DNA of 64,000 nt, from contig JANQJR010000025.1 of the NCBI GenBank assembly GCA_028281525.1, positions 1-64,000 on the forward strand. Direction: 5' to 3'. The translations under genes were made by a program, and so were the position numbers. Under the pieces are notes generated by a model. That model was not told where the DNA came from. It did no database searches and worked only from the letters and a program-made list of their open reading frames with translations. The stretch comes from Magnetovibrio sp. Lineage in GTDB: Bacteria; Pseudomonadota; Alphaproteobacteria; Rhodospirillales; Magnetovibrionaceae. Of this stretch, positions 8,522-17,226 are shown in pieces (position 1 is the stretch's first letter; each line of letters opens with the position of its first letter).

Positions 8522-9430
8522 ATGGCACCCATTTCCCGGCGCGCATTTGTATCTTCGCTGGCGGCGTTGACCGCCCTTCCAAACCTGGCTTTAGCCCGTG
8601 CCGGACAGGCGACAAAAGTCATCCCCAAAAGCGGTGAAGCCTTACCGGTCATCGGTATGGGCTCATGGATGACCTTCAACGTCGGCACAGATATGGCCCT
8701 GCGAAACGAGCGGACAGACGTTCTGCGCGCCTTTTTTGCAGCGGGCGGCGGGATGATCGATTCCTCCCCGATGTACGGTTCTTCCGAAGAGGTGATCGGG
8801 TATTGCCTGGGCAAGCTTCCCCAGACGGATGGGCTGTTCACGGCGACCAAAGTCTGGACTCCCATGAGTTGGCACGGCGTCGGTCAAATGGAGGAATCGG
8901 AAGACCTTTGGAAGGTGAAGCGTTTTGACCTGATGCAGGTGCACAATCTGCTCAATCTCGACGGTCATATGGAAACCCTGGTGGACTGGAAAGCTCAAGG
9001 GCGCATTCGCTATATCGGCATCACCACATCGCATGGACGCCGTCATGCTGACTTCGAGCAGGCCATGAAGAAAAAGCCCGTCGACTTCGCCCAGTTCACT
9101 TACAACATCCTCAACCGGGAGGCCGAAAACCGCCTGCTGCCCGCGGCCGCCGATCTGGGCATCGCCACCATTATCAATCGACCCTTTTCGCGTGGCGCCC
9201 TGATCGACCAATTTGCCCGATATCCACTGCCGGAATGGGCCGCTGAGATCGACTGCGAAAACTGGCCTCAGTTCCTGTTAAAATTCATCGTTTCCCATCC
9301 GGCTGTGACCTGCGCCATCCCGGCCACTTCGCAGGTCGATCACATGAACGAAAACATGGGGGCCGGACGCGGAAGGATGCCCGACGCCAAAATCCGAAAG
9401 ATGATGATCGACCACGTTGAAGCTTTGTGA
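8522..9430 (+). CDS. Aldo/keto reductase with Tat-type signal
   Basis: 302 aa. The N-terminus has a twin-arginine export motif (SRRAFVSSLAALTALPNLALA, residues 5-25), so the enzyme is probably folded with NADPH and exported by Tat. The AKR fold follows, with a plausible catalytic tetrad: Asp and Tyr in MIDSSPMYGSS (about 79-89), Lys in TATKVW (about 113-118) and His in LMQVHNL (about 138-144). RYIGITTSH and the late FSRGALIDQF segment also fit AKRs. The substrate is unknown. The next gene overlaps the stop by 4 nt (ATGA), which indicates translational coupling. Confidence 0.88.
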   Translation: MAPISRRAFVSSLAALTALPNLALARAGQATKVIPKSGEALPVIGMGSWMTFNVGTDMALRNERTDVLRAFFAAGGGMIDSSPMYGSSEEVIGYCLGKLPQTDGLFTATKVWTPMSWHGVGQMEESEDLWKVKRFDLMQVHNLLNLDGHMETLVDWKAQGRIRYIGITTSHGRRHADFEQAMKKKPVDFAQFTYNILNREAENRLLPAAADLGIATIINRPFSRGALIDQFARYPLPEWAAEIDCENWPQFLLKFIVSHPAVTCAIPATSQVDHMNENMGAGRGRMPDAKIRKMMIDHVEAL

Positions 9431-10047
9431 TGATCCCCTTCACCGAAGAGATTTACTGGAATCATTTCGCCCTATACTACGATGCCATATGGCCCATCCC
9501 GCTGATGGCTGTCTTGCTGGGCGTGGCAAGCTTGGCCCTTCTGCCGTTCTCAAGGCGATGGTTCGGATTGGGCGTTTCGACTTTTTTGGCGGCACAGTGG
9601 TTTTGGACCGGGGGCGTTTATTTCCTGCTTCACTATGGTCAGCTCGTTTGGGCGGCCCCCGTGTTTGCCGTGGTGTTTTTCGCCCAAGGCGTGCTCATCA
9701 CCTGGAGCGGAGCAGCCCTGCGACGGTTGGAGCCGGAATTTCGCCAAAGTCCCACGGGATGGCTTGGTATCGGGCTTTGCATTCTGGCGCTTTGTATTGG
9801 CCCTCTCATGGGTCCGGATTGGAAACAGTCCCCCTTGTTCGGGGTCACGCCCGCGCCCGTGGCGCTTTATAGCCTCGGTATCGTTCTCCTCAACAAACGC
9901 AGGGGGCCAATCTATTTGCTTCCCATTCCCTTGTTGTGGGTGATCTGGGAGGCAATGACGCTGTGGATGATCGGCTCTTTCGACGGATTCTTTCTTTCCT
10001 TGGCCGATACATTTGCACGAAGGGTAGAGATTCTGAGTGGAGCCTGA
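9427..10047 (+). CDS. Multi-pass membrane protein, DUF6064-like
   Basis: 206 aa with about six predicted membrane helices. The beginning (IPFTEEIYWNHFALYYDAIWPIPLM) resembles the FT...YN..WP pattern I associate with DUF6064 proteins, an uncharacterised family; this is from memory and should be checked. The start codon overlaps the stop of the exported aldo/keto reductase (ATGA), so the two are an operon and the membrane protein may support or use that enzyme. Nothing in it points to a catalytic function. Confidence 0.7.
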   Translation: MMIPFTEEIYWNHFALYYDAIWPIPLMAVLLGVASLALLPFSRRWFGLGVSTFLAAQWFWTGGVYFLLHYGQLVWAAPVFAVVFFAQGVLITWSGAALRRLEPEFRQSPTGWLGIGLCILALCIGPLMGPDWKQSPLFGVTPAPVALYSLGIVLLNKRRGPIYLLPIPLLWVIWEAMTLWMIGSFDGFFLSLADTFARRVEILSGA

Positions 10048-10209
10048 TCCTAGCCCACACCTCTTCGAACGGCTCCCAAACGTAGTATTCTTGTATTGCG
10101 CCTTATACCCGAACGGGTGGGTTTCCCGCCCCGCGCGGGTGTTCCCGTTTGGAATGGATCAAGGTACACACCTGCCCAACCACCCCCAACAAAATAAGCG
10201 AGGCTGACG

Positions 10210-11235
10210 ATGCAGACCGATCGCACCACCGTTACTCACTTTCTGATCGAGACCATGCGCGAAAAGCAAGGTCACGGCAATTTGACGCAGTTGCTCAACG
10301 ACGTGGTCACCGCGTGCAAGGTGATTTCCAACGAAGTCAACCACGGCGCTTTGGTCGGCGCGCTGGGCAGCGCGGATTCCGAAAACGTCCAGGGCGAAGT
10401 GCAAAAGAAACTGGACATCCTGTCCAACGAGATTTTCCTGCGTTTCAACTCCATCGGCGGCCACCTGGCCGGCATGGCGTCGGAAGAAATGGACGACCCC
10501 TACCCCATTCCCGAAGGCACGCCGCGCGGCAAATACATGCTGCTGTTCGATCCGCTGGACGGATCGAGCAACATCGACGTCAACGTCTCGGTCGGCACCA
10601 TCTTCTCGATCCTCAAATGCCCGTCCGATGGCACCGGCACGCCGGACGTCAAAAACTTCCTGCAACCGGGCACCGAACAGGTCTGTGCGGGCTACGCCCT
10701 TTACGGTCCGTCCACCATGCTGGTGCTGACCACCGGCGAAGGCGTGAACGGTTTCACGTTGGACCAGAACATCGGTGAGTTCATCCTCACGCACCCGAAC
10801 ATGACCATCCCCGAAGACACACGCGAATTCGCCATCAACGCATCCAACGCGCGTTTCTGGGAAGCACCGGTGAAGCGCTACGTCGACGAATGCATGGCCG
10901 GCACCGAAGGTCCGCGCGGCGAAAACTTCAACATGCGCTGGATCGCCTCTATGGTCGCCGAAGTCCACCGCATCCTCACGCGCGGCGGCATCTTCATGTA
11001 TCCGATGGATGAACGCATTCGCGACAAGGGCGGCAAGCTGCGCCTGATGTACGAAGCCAACCCCATGGGCTTCATCGTCGAACAGGCGGGCGGCGCGTGC
11101 TCCACCGGGCGCGAGCGCATCATGGAACTGGCACCCACCGGCCTGCACCAACGCGTGCCGGTGATCCTGGGCTCCAAGAACGAAGTGGAGCGTGTGGTCT
11201 CCTATCACTTGGAGGAAGCCAAGGCCGCAGAATAA
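10210..11235 (+). CDS. fbp: Fructose-1,6-bisphosphatase class I
   Basis: 341 aa, the usual length. The metal-binding signature [20 protein letters not shown] (about 115-134) is intact, as are [14 protein letters not shown] and the late substrate-site segment [18 protein letters not shown] (about 281-298). It hydrolyses fructose 1,6-bisphosphate in gluconeogenesis and, where present, the Calvin cycle. It stands alone with its own terminator. The reverse glycolytic step is covered by the PPi-type phosphofructokinase at 37412. Confidence 0.97.
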   Translation: MQTDRTTVTHFLIETMREKQGHGNLTQLLNDVVTACKVISNEVNHGALVGALGSADSENVQGEVQKKLDILSNEIFLRFNSIGGHLAGMASEEMDDPYPIPEGTPRGKYMLLFDPLDGSSNIDVNVSVGTIFSILKCPSDGTGTPDVKNFLQPGTEQVCAGYALYGPSTMLVLTTGEGVNGFTLDQNIGEFILTHPNMTIPEDTREFAINASNARFWEAPVKRYVDECMAGTEGPRGENFNMRWIASMVAEVHRILTRGGIFMYPMDERIRDKGGKLRLMYEANPMGFIVEQAGGACSTGRERIMELAPTGLHQRVPVILGSKNEVERVVSYHLEEAKAAE

Positions 11236-11258
11236 AATCCGTCCTTCCGAACATCGCA

Positions 11259-11287
11259 AACGCCGCCCCTTTGGGGCGGCGTTTTTT
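11259..11287 (+). terminator. Rho-independent terminator of fbp
   Basis: A perfect GC-rich stem (aacgccgcccc / ggggcggcgtt, loop ttt) followed by a T run, 24 nt after the fbp stop codon. Confidence 0.93.
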
Positions 11288-11325
11288 GTTTCGCCAAGCA
11301 CCTGCCTGACATATTTATTTATATT

Positions 11326-13152
11326 ATGTTGAGGTGCCCAATTTCGAATACAATGGTATTGGGAATGGTTGCCGAAAGGGCAACGAACGGCTTAGTAGGG
11401 CTGCTTGTGAACGAACGAACGCTGATGTTTTGGTCCGTCCTAACGGGGCTGAGCACCGTTGCCCTGATCGTGCTGTGGATCGTGTTCGGCCTCGCGGTCG
11501 CGGACCGTTTCAGTCAGGTCAACAACCTATGGCGCGAATACGACGACCACGCGACGCAGGTATCCGATTCCTTGACGCACCTCAAAAGCTCCATCGGCTA
11601 TGGTGGGTTCATTCACAACTTTAAAAACTATGTACTGCGCCAAAGCACGGAGTACGAACAGCGCGTCATAAACCAAATCGAAAGCGTTTCCGCTGCGATC
11701 GCTCAAGTGAAGCAACACCTGCAAACACCGCCTGAACACGCCGCGTTGGCCCGCGTTGAAGACACGTTTCAAGCCTACTTTGCCAAGTTCGCACAGGTAC
11801 AGCAACTTGTCGCCGAAGGACGTTCCCCACCTGAAATCGACCGCATCGTCAAAGTGGACGACAGTCCTGCGTTGCACGCGCTCGAGCAACTCAGGCGGAT
11901 CATGCTCAAACGCAGCGATCGGATACACTACAGAACCTCCGCTGAACTCAACGCCGCCATCAAGTTTATGAACCGCGCCCTGTGGGCGAGCGCCATACTG
12001 GTCTTCATCTCGGCGCTGATGATTGTGTTGATCCGAAAAGTTTATCTCGCTTACCTGGATGTCCAGCAAACACGCGACCAATTGGCGTCCCTGTATCAAA
12101 CTGCGCCGGACGCCATGCTGACGGTTGATCAAAGTGGAACGATCATCAAAGCCAACGACAAAGCCGAAGAGTTTTTCGGCTACACGGCGGATGAACTCAT
12201 CGGCATGTCCGTTGAGACGCTGCTGCCAGAAGAGGCGCGCCAAAAACATGTCACCCACCGCGCCAGTTACAATCAAGCGCCGTCTTACCGGCCCATGGGA
12301 TCCGGCCTGGAGCTTCACGCCCTGACCAAATCCGGCGGCATGCCGAACGTTGAAATCAGTCTGAGCAACACCGACAGCCCGAATGGAACGTATACGACCG
12401 TATCGGTTCGCGACGTGACGGAAGCTGTCAAACTGCAGCAAGAATTGACGATTGCCCGCGCACGCGAAAAACAACTCTCAACGGCCAAGTCGAGGCTGAT
12501 TTCCAACATGAGCCATGAAATGCGCACCCCGCTCAATCACATTATTGGATTTGGAGAATTGCTCGCAGGCGATGCCGAAACGCTCCTTTCGCAAGAACAC
12601 AAAGACTACTTGAATCATATCTTAACCGCAGCCAAACACGAATTGGACCTCATCAACACCGTTTTGGAATTCGCAAATTTCGACGTGCATGCCGTGTCCC
12701 ACCCATCAACCTTCACCCCCCGCGATGAAATTGATACGTCTTTGGCGCTATTCAGCGATGCTGCAGCGGCAAAGGGCCTGACGTTGCGCACCGAAATCGA
12801 CGGGGACGTACCCCAAGCCTACCCAGGCAATGCCGTGTTGGTCGGCAAGATTCTCACCGCCCTGATCTCCAACGCCATGAAGTTCAACACGACGCCGGAT
12901 GGGTATGTCTTGGTTTGCGCCTCATCAAAAGACGATAAAATCCGGTTCTGCGTCGAAGATGACGGACCCGGCATCTCCCAAGAAGACCGCAAACGGGTCT
13001 TCGATCCGTTCGAACGCCTCAATGCCCAGGACGAGGCGATCGAAGGCATTGGGTTTGGCCTCACCGCTGCCGAAGAGTTCGTCAAAAGCATGGGCGGCGA
13101 AATCTGGATCGACGACACCGAGACCGGCACCCGGGTTTGTTTCACGATCTAG
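11326..13152 (+). CDS. Membrane histidine kinase with PAS domain
   Basis: 608 aa on the longest reading; GTG or ATG codons further in are possible starts. Membrane helices at about 34-57 and 216-236 enclose a helical periplasmic region containing IGYGGFIHNFKNYVLR (about 90-105), a motif I recognise from other alphaproteobacterial sensor proteins. A PAS domain (about 250-370) precedes HisKA with phospho-accepting His about 397 (SNMSHEMRTPLNH) and an HATPase domain (DDGPGIS, GIGFGLT). There is no receiver domain and no adjacent regulator, so it is an orphan kinase. Confidence 0.9.
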   Translation: MLRCPISNTMVLGMVAERATNGLVGLLVNERTLMFWSVLTGLSTVALIVLWIVFGLAVADRFSQVNNLWREYDDHATQVSDSLTHLKSSIGYGGFIHNFKNYVLRQSTEYEQRVINQIESVSAAIAQVKQHLQTPPEHAALARVEDTFQAYFAKFAQVQQLVAEGRSPPEIDRIVKVDDSPALHALEQLRRIMLKRSDRIHYRTSAELNAAIKFMNRALWASAILVFISALMIVLIRKVYLAYLDVQQTRDQLASLYQTAPDAMLTVDQSGTIIKANDKAEEFFGYTADELIGMSVETLLPEEARQKHVTHRASYNQAPSYRPMGSGLELHALTKSGGMPNVEISLSNTDSPNGTYTTVSVRDVTEAVKLQQELTIARAREKQLSTAKSRLISNMSHEMRTPLNHIIGFGELLAGDAETLLSQEHKDYLNHILTAAKHELDLINTVLEFANFDVHAVSHPSTFTPRDEIDTSLALFSDAAAAKGLTLRTEIDGDVPQAYPGNAVLVGKILTALISNAMKFNTTPDGYVLVCASSKDDKIRFCVEDDGPGISQEDRKRVFDPFERLNAQDEAIEGIGFGLTAAEEFVKSMGGEIWIDDTETGTRVCFTI

Positions 13153-13257
13153 GTCCCCGCCCCTAAAGATGTCCCGAGCACGTCCATGTTGCAAACCTGT
13201 AGAGTTTATCGACGCCAGTCTTCAAGATCGCTGCGGGGTAGGCTATAAACCCGCACC

Positions 13258-13692
13258 ATGCACAACACCTTTCAAACCGCCTGTCCCCACTGCCACACCC
13301 CGTCGCGCTTCGACGCCGCCCTGCCTGTAGAGGTTCTGAAGTGCGGCACCTGCGGTGAAAATCTTTTCACCGGCAAGGCGATCGAACTGACGGGCGCGAC
13401 ATTTGCGGTCCACCTTGCCGCCAACGAGATTCCGCTGGTGGTGGATTTCTGGGCCGACTGGTGCGCGCCATGCCATGCCATCGCTTCCGCAATCCGCAAG
13501 GCGGTGAAGGACTTGGAGCCGCACGTGCGTTTCGCCAAGGTCGACACCGATGAAGAACAGAAACTCGCCGGGCAAAGTACGATCCGTGGCCTGCCGACCT
13601 TGATCGTCTACACGTCCGGCCGCGAAGTCGCACGCCACGCAGGCGCCCTGTCGGCGGAACAGTTGAAGACTTGGATTCAACAGCACGCCTAG
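13258..13692 (+). CDS. trxC: Thioredoxin 2-like protein (TrxC type)
   Basis: 144 aa. An N-terminal zinc-ribbon-like segment with two CxxC pairs (CPHC at about 9-12 and CGTC at about 28-31) is followed by a thioredoxin domain, which is the TrxC layout. The active site reads WCAPC (about 67-71), an alanine instead of the usual glycine of WCGPC; this should alter redox potential but keeps both cysteines. The cis-Pro segment RGLPTLIVY is present. The stop codon lies inside the left end of the structured repeat that begins at 13689. Confidence 0.92.
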   Translation: MHNTFQTACPHCHTPSRFDAALPVEVLKCGTCGENLFTGKAIELTGATFAVHLAANEIPLVVDFWADWCAPCHAIASAIRKAVKDLEPHVRFAKVDTDEEQKLAGQSTIRGLPTLIVYTSGREVARHAGALSAEQLKTWIQQHA

Positions 13693-13822
13693 AGCGCGAT
13701 CGACTTAATCTTGGTCACTTTGTGAACAGGATTAAGCCGTGAATCGCCCTCTAAACATTTGATGAGAGACGGATTCACGTTTTAATCCGCATCGCTAAAG
13801 CGATTCAGATTAAGACGATCCG
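13689..13822 (+). repeat. Three-hairpin structured repeat, copy 2
   Basis: 134 bp, starting with ctagagcgcgatcg on the trxC stop codon and ending aagacgatccg. The order of parts equals copy 1 (8274-8406) read on the opposite strand: outer hairpin cttaatc/gattaag with an inner tcac/gtga, central hairpin gtgaatc/gattcac enclosing ccctctaa...gatgagag, and a third hairpin ttaatc/gattaa with an inner aatcgc/gcgatt-type stem. The end words and the centre are nearly identical in the two copies, while the outer stems differ in sequence but remain self-complementary. Confidence 0.75.
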
Positions 13823-13852
13823 GTTCTTAATCTCTGGTGTGGCGCGCAGCCC

Positions 13853-13881
13853 AAAAAAACCCCGCCATGAATTGGCGGGGT
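13853..13881 (-). terminator. Terminator of the first micro-ORF
   Basis: On the minus strand an 8-bp stem (accccgcc / ggcggggt, loop 7 nt) is followed directly by seven T. It lies about 50 nt after the stop codon of the small gene at 13932-14084. A degenerate copy of the same hairpin without the T run is at 14584-14608. Confidence 0.85.
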
Positions 13882-13931
13882 CAGTTTTTGCGGTGGGAGA
13901 GTATATTCAGGAGGAGCCGCAAGATATGAAA

Positions 13932-14084
13932 TCAGTAATATTTGACCAAACCGCGGGCCATTTCGCCGAACGTGTCTTCGTTGACCATACGCTGCACAGC
14001 CGTTTCCAAATTCTGGATGCTCTGCAGCAAGGAATTATCGTTCTGGTCCGTTTTGGCGATCACAGGGTTGTCTTCGTCATGCAT
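13932..14084 (-). CDS. Small acidic protein, micro-ORF copy 1
   Basis: 50 codons starting MHDEDNPVIAKTDQNDNSLL and ending ARGLVKYY. ATG at 14084 has a good ribosome site (gagg, 7 nt before the ATG). The protein is hydrophilic with a predicted amphipathic helix in its second half and no signal sequence. It is about 60% identical over 50 residues to the micro-ORF at 14633-14809, and most differences are conservative (V/I, D/E, R/K), which suggests selection on the protein. It has its own terminator. No known family is recognised. Confidence 0.75.
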   Translation of the reverse strand: MHDEDNPVIAKTDQNDNSLLQSIQNLETAVQRMVNEDTFGEMARGLVKYY

Positions 14085-14382
14085 GGGAGCACCTCATTAT
14101 CAGAGTAAAAAAGTTGGTTATTTTCCCTGAAGCAAGGGGCGTACCAAAAACCGAAATCACCAAAAAGAGGATGAAAATATCCTATTTTTTCAGAATATTA
14201 TGAAAATTTTCGACAGAATGCCATTCTGAGGTGGGGCAACTATACATTACTAAAATACTCGGGTTTTTGGCGTGTCACGATGCAAACTGCAAACGCATCT
14301 TTGCATTTTGCAGTGCTTCGGGCTGTCGGCGACGCGCAACACCCCTTTCAAGGTTATGTGATGAGCAGGCTATAACCATGTC

Positions 14383-14583
14383 ATGACCGTGCTCTCCACC
14401 ACCGACGAGCAACTCAGCCGCGATCTTGTCGGAACCTCACAGGCCCCAATCACGTTGGCGGCCTCACTGTTCTGGGTTCAACCGATGATCTCCACGTTCA
14501 TCTCGCCCGACGCCGACGCCACAACAGTTACAGACCTGGGCTCAACGGCGCGCCCGATCCCCGACTTGGCGCGCAGCAAATGA
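14383..14583 (+). pseudogene. Truncated 5' copy of the spermidine-synthase-like gene
   Basis: A 66-codon frame whose first 45 or so residues align with the start of the intact gene at 15106: MTVL.....Q.SR.LV.T...LI..A.LFWVQPMI..FI.P. The similarity stops near the duplication join and the frame ends in unrelated sequence (DLARSK). It keeps an upstream region like that of the intact gene. It most likely makes no functional product and marks the first unit of the tandem duplication. Confidence 0.82.
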
Positions 14584-14632
14584 AACCCCGCCTTGGATTG
14601 GCGGGGTTCACTTTTGCGGCAAGAGAGTATGC

Positions 14633-14809
14633 CTAGAAAAACCGCCAACGGTTAAAATCGTAACATTTGATCAAGCAACGCGACATTCTGCCGAACGTAT
14701 CTTCGTCAACCACGCGCTGCATAGCCGTTCGTAGATCCTGGATACCCTCTGACAAGGACTTGTCTTTCTGATCTACCTTGGCGTCCACCGGGGGGTCTTG
14801 GTCTTGCAT
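14633..14809 (-). CDS. Small acidic protein, micro-ORF copy 2
   Basis: 58 codons starting MQDQDPPVDAKVDQKDKSLS, homologous to the 50-codon micro-ORF at 13932-14084 through the shared core (T-A-x-Q-R-x-V-x-E-D-T-F-G-x-M-x-R-x-L-x-K-x-Y) and with an 8-residue C-terminal extension (DFNRWRFF). The 29 nt spanning its start codon and ribosome site (14806-14834) are identical to 14081-14109 in copy 1, far better conserved than the surrounding DNA. Divergent from the spermidine-synthase-like gene at 15106. Function unknown. Confidence 0.75.
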   Translation of the reverse strand: MQDQDPPVDAKVDQKDKSLSEGIQDLRTAMQRVVDEDTFGRMSRCLIKCYDFNRWRFF

Positions 14810-15105
14810 GGGAGCACCTCATTATCAGAGTAAAGACTGATGACTCGCCAACGAGCAAGAAACGCACCAGGGCCTTGCATGCCTGGGGACAATGGCAATT
14901 TTGCTCCGACTTATTCATATTATGAAAGACTTGAAGCGGTTATGCCGCTCTGATCCAGCGCGGCTATACATGACGAATACACCTCGTTTTGTGAGGTATT
15001 ATTCGCATGCTGCAAGCAGCCTTTTCCTTTTTGCAAAGCTTTGGGCCATCGGCAGCGCGCAACACCCCCTTTCAAGGTGAGTGATGAGCGGGCTATAACC
15101 GTGCC

Positions 15106-17226
15106 ATGACCGTGCTCACTGCCATCGCCGGGCAATCCAGCCGGTATCTTGTCGCGACATACACGCTGACCCTGATCACGTCGGCGGCGCTGCTGTTCTG
15201 GGTTCAGCCGATGATCGCCAAGTTCATCCTGCCCAGCGTCGGCGGCGCACCGGCGGTGTGGAACACGGCGATGATGTTCTTCCAGGCCGCGCTGTTGACG
15301 GGATACGTTTACGCCCATCTGCTCAGCAAGCACCTATCCGCACGCGTCCAGATCGTGGTGCACGTGGGATTGCTGCTTGTGTGTCTGGCGTGGCTACCCA
15401 TCGCTGTCCCGCCCGGCACCCAACCGCCCGAAACCGACGCCGCCACCCTGGGGCCAAGTTGGTGGGTGCTGGGCGTGCTGACCGCCAGCGTCGGCGCACC
15501 GTTCGCTATCGTAGCGGGCTCCGCACCGTTGTTGCAAACCTGGTTCGCAAACAGCGGGCACCGCGACGCGGACAACCCCTACTTTCTGTATGCCGCCAGC
15601 AACGCCGGCTCCATGAGCGCGTTGCTGGGCTTTCCCCTGGTGGCCGAACCCCTGTTGGATTTGAACGGTCAGAGTTTCGCCTGGAGCCTGGGTTTCGCCG
15701 CGTTGATTCTGTTCACCATGCTCAGCGGCGGCCTGGCGTGGCGCACTGGCAACGCCGTGCGCTCACAAGGGTCGATCCGTCCCAAGGACGTCGCGCGCCC
15801 CACACCGATACTCCGCTTTCTATGGCTCGCCCTGGTGCTGACATCGACCAGCCTGATGTTGGGCGTCACCACACACATCACCACCGACGTCGCCGCCGTG
15901 CCGCTGTTGTGGGTCGTGCCACTGGCGCTGTATCTGCTCACCTTTATCATCACGTTCGCGCGCAAACCCATCGTTGGGGCGGAGCGAGCGACGCAGATGC
16001 TGCTCATCGCTCTGCTTCTGCTCGCCGGGCTGTGGCTCACGAGCGTATCGGCGAACCACTGGCTTTTGTGGGCGGGCGCGCTTGTGGCGGTGTACTTCAT
16101 CACCGTGTTGGCCATCCACAGCGAGCTTGCAAAGCTCAAACCCCACAAGGCATGGCTCACGGAATTCTATTTGTGGATTGCGCTGGGCGGCATGTTGGGC
16201 GGCATGTTCAATGCCGTGGTTGCGCCGTTGCTGTTTCAAGGCGCAACCGAATTCGCGTTGATGACGGGCGTCGCAGTGGCCTTGGTTCTGAGTGCGCGCG
16301 CGGTGGCGCGCGGCAACACGCCCAAACCGATGCTGGCACTGGCGGCGTTTTGCATCGCGGCTCCGATCAGTGCGGAACATATGGGCCTGTTGACTCCGCG
16401 CGAAGTGCTGACGCGCGAACGCAACTTCTTCGGCGTTTTAAGCGTCATCGAGGACCAGGAACTGCAGACCCGCGCGCTGCGCTACGGCACCACCGCGCAC
16501 GGCATGCGCGACCTGCGACCGGGCGAGGAACTGGAGCCGGTGGGCTACTACGGCCGCACCTCTCCTCTGGGCGATGTGATGAAGACGATCGCCAGGCGCC
16601 CCAAGTCCGGTGAGATCGCCGCCATCGGTCTCGGCGTCGGCGCGATCGCCTGCCATGACACCGGTGGACGCAAAATCACGTTCTTTGAAATCAACCCCGC
16701 CGTGACCGCGTTGGCCGAACATCCCGAACATTTCGGTTTCCTCAAAGGCTGCGGCACAGACTATGGCGTCATCCACGGCGATGGGCGGCTCAAAATTTCT
16801 GCAATGCCCAATGGTGGATACGACCTGATCTTTCTGGACGCGTTTACGTCCGATTCCATCCCTGTGCACTTGCTCACCGTCGAAGCGTTCCGCACGTACC
16901 TGGACAAGCTTTCGCCGGGCGGCGTGGTCCTCGCGCATATCTCGAACAACCATTTGAATCTCGCCCCGGCAATGGCGGCGGTCGCGCACGACTTGGGCCT
17001 CCATGCCATGCATCGGATGCGCACGGCCAAAGACCGCAGGCCCGGAACGAACCGCCTGATCGACGCCCAGGCGCACATGGTGGTGCTGGCGCGCAAACCG
17101 GATGACCTCAGAGGATTGAAAGGTTTGGCGGAGTGGCGACCTCTCCTGGCGGCATCCGATGCGCGCGCATGGACGGACAGCTACACCAACATCGCCGGTG
17201 CGCTGAAAATCTTCAACGGCAATTGA
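15106..17226 (+). CDS. Fused transmembrane/spermidine synthase-like protein
   Basis: 706 aa. The first 420 or so residues hold about ten to twelve membrane helices, beginning LFWVQPMIAKFILPSVGGAPAVW, the hallmark of the fused MFS/spermidine synthase family. The C-terminal part (about 480-690) is a SAM-type Rossmann domain of SpeE kind: GLGVGAIACHD, FFEINPAV, IHGDGR and the catalytic-site segment YDLIFLDAFTSDSIP with the expected Asp. It may aminopropylate a substrate at the membrane, but these long fusions are little studied. A truncated copy of its 5' end lies at 14383. It ends convergently against the gene at 17227. Confidence 0.88.
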   Translation: MTVLTAIAGQSSRYLVATYTLTLITSAALLFWVQPMIAKFILPSVGGAPAVWNTAMMFFQAALLTGYVYAHLLSKHLSARVQIVVHVGLLLVCLAWLPIAVPPGTQPPETDAATLGPSWWVLGVLTASVGAPFAIVAGSAPLLQTWFANSGHRDADNPYFLYAASNAGSMSALLGFPLVAEPLLDLNGQSFAWSLGFAALILFTMLSGGLAWRTGNAVRSQGSIRPKDVARPTPILRFLWLALVLTSTSLMLGVTTHITTDVAAVPLLWVVPLALYLLTFIITFARKPIVGAERATQMLLIALLLLAGLWLTSVSANHWLLWAGALVAVYFITVLAIHSELAKLKPHKAWLTEFYLWIALGGMLGGMFNAVVAPLLFQGATEFALMTGVAVALVLSARAVARGNTPKPMLALAAFCIAAPISAEHMGLLTPREVLTRERNFFGVLSVIEDQELQTRALRYGTTAHGMRDLRPGEELEPVGYYGRTSPLGDVMKTIARRPKSGEIAAIGLGVGAIACHDTGGRKITFFEINPAVTALAEHPEHFGFLKGCGTDYGVIHGDGRLKISAMPNGGYDLIFLDAFTSDSIPVHLLTVEAFRTYLDKLSPGGVVLAHISNNHLNLAPAMAAVAHDLGLHAMHRMRTAKDRRPGTNRLIDAQAHMVVLARKPDDLRGLKGLAEWRPLLAASDARAWTDSYTNIAGALKIFNGN

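Larger units (their letters stand above)
13841..15294. repeat. Tandem duplication, two units of about 725 bp
   Basis: Unit 1 (about 13841-14567) and unit 2 (about 14568-15294) share the same succession of parts at an offset of 723-727 bp: ggcgcgcagc word, hairpin, minus-strand micro-ORF, an intergenic stretch with matching words (attatgaaa, ctatacat, gcgcaacacccc, tttcaagg), and the 5' end of a spermidine-synthase-like gene. The units are clearly diverged, so the duplication is old. The join falls where the first synthase copy is cut off at about 14567. Confidence 0.85.
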
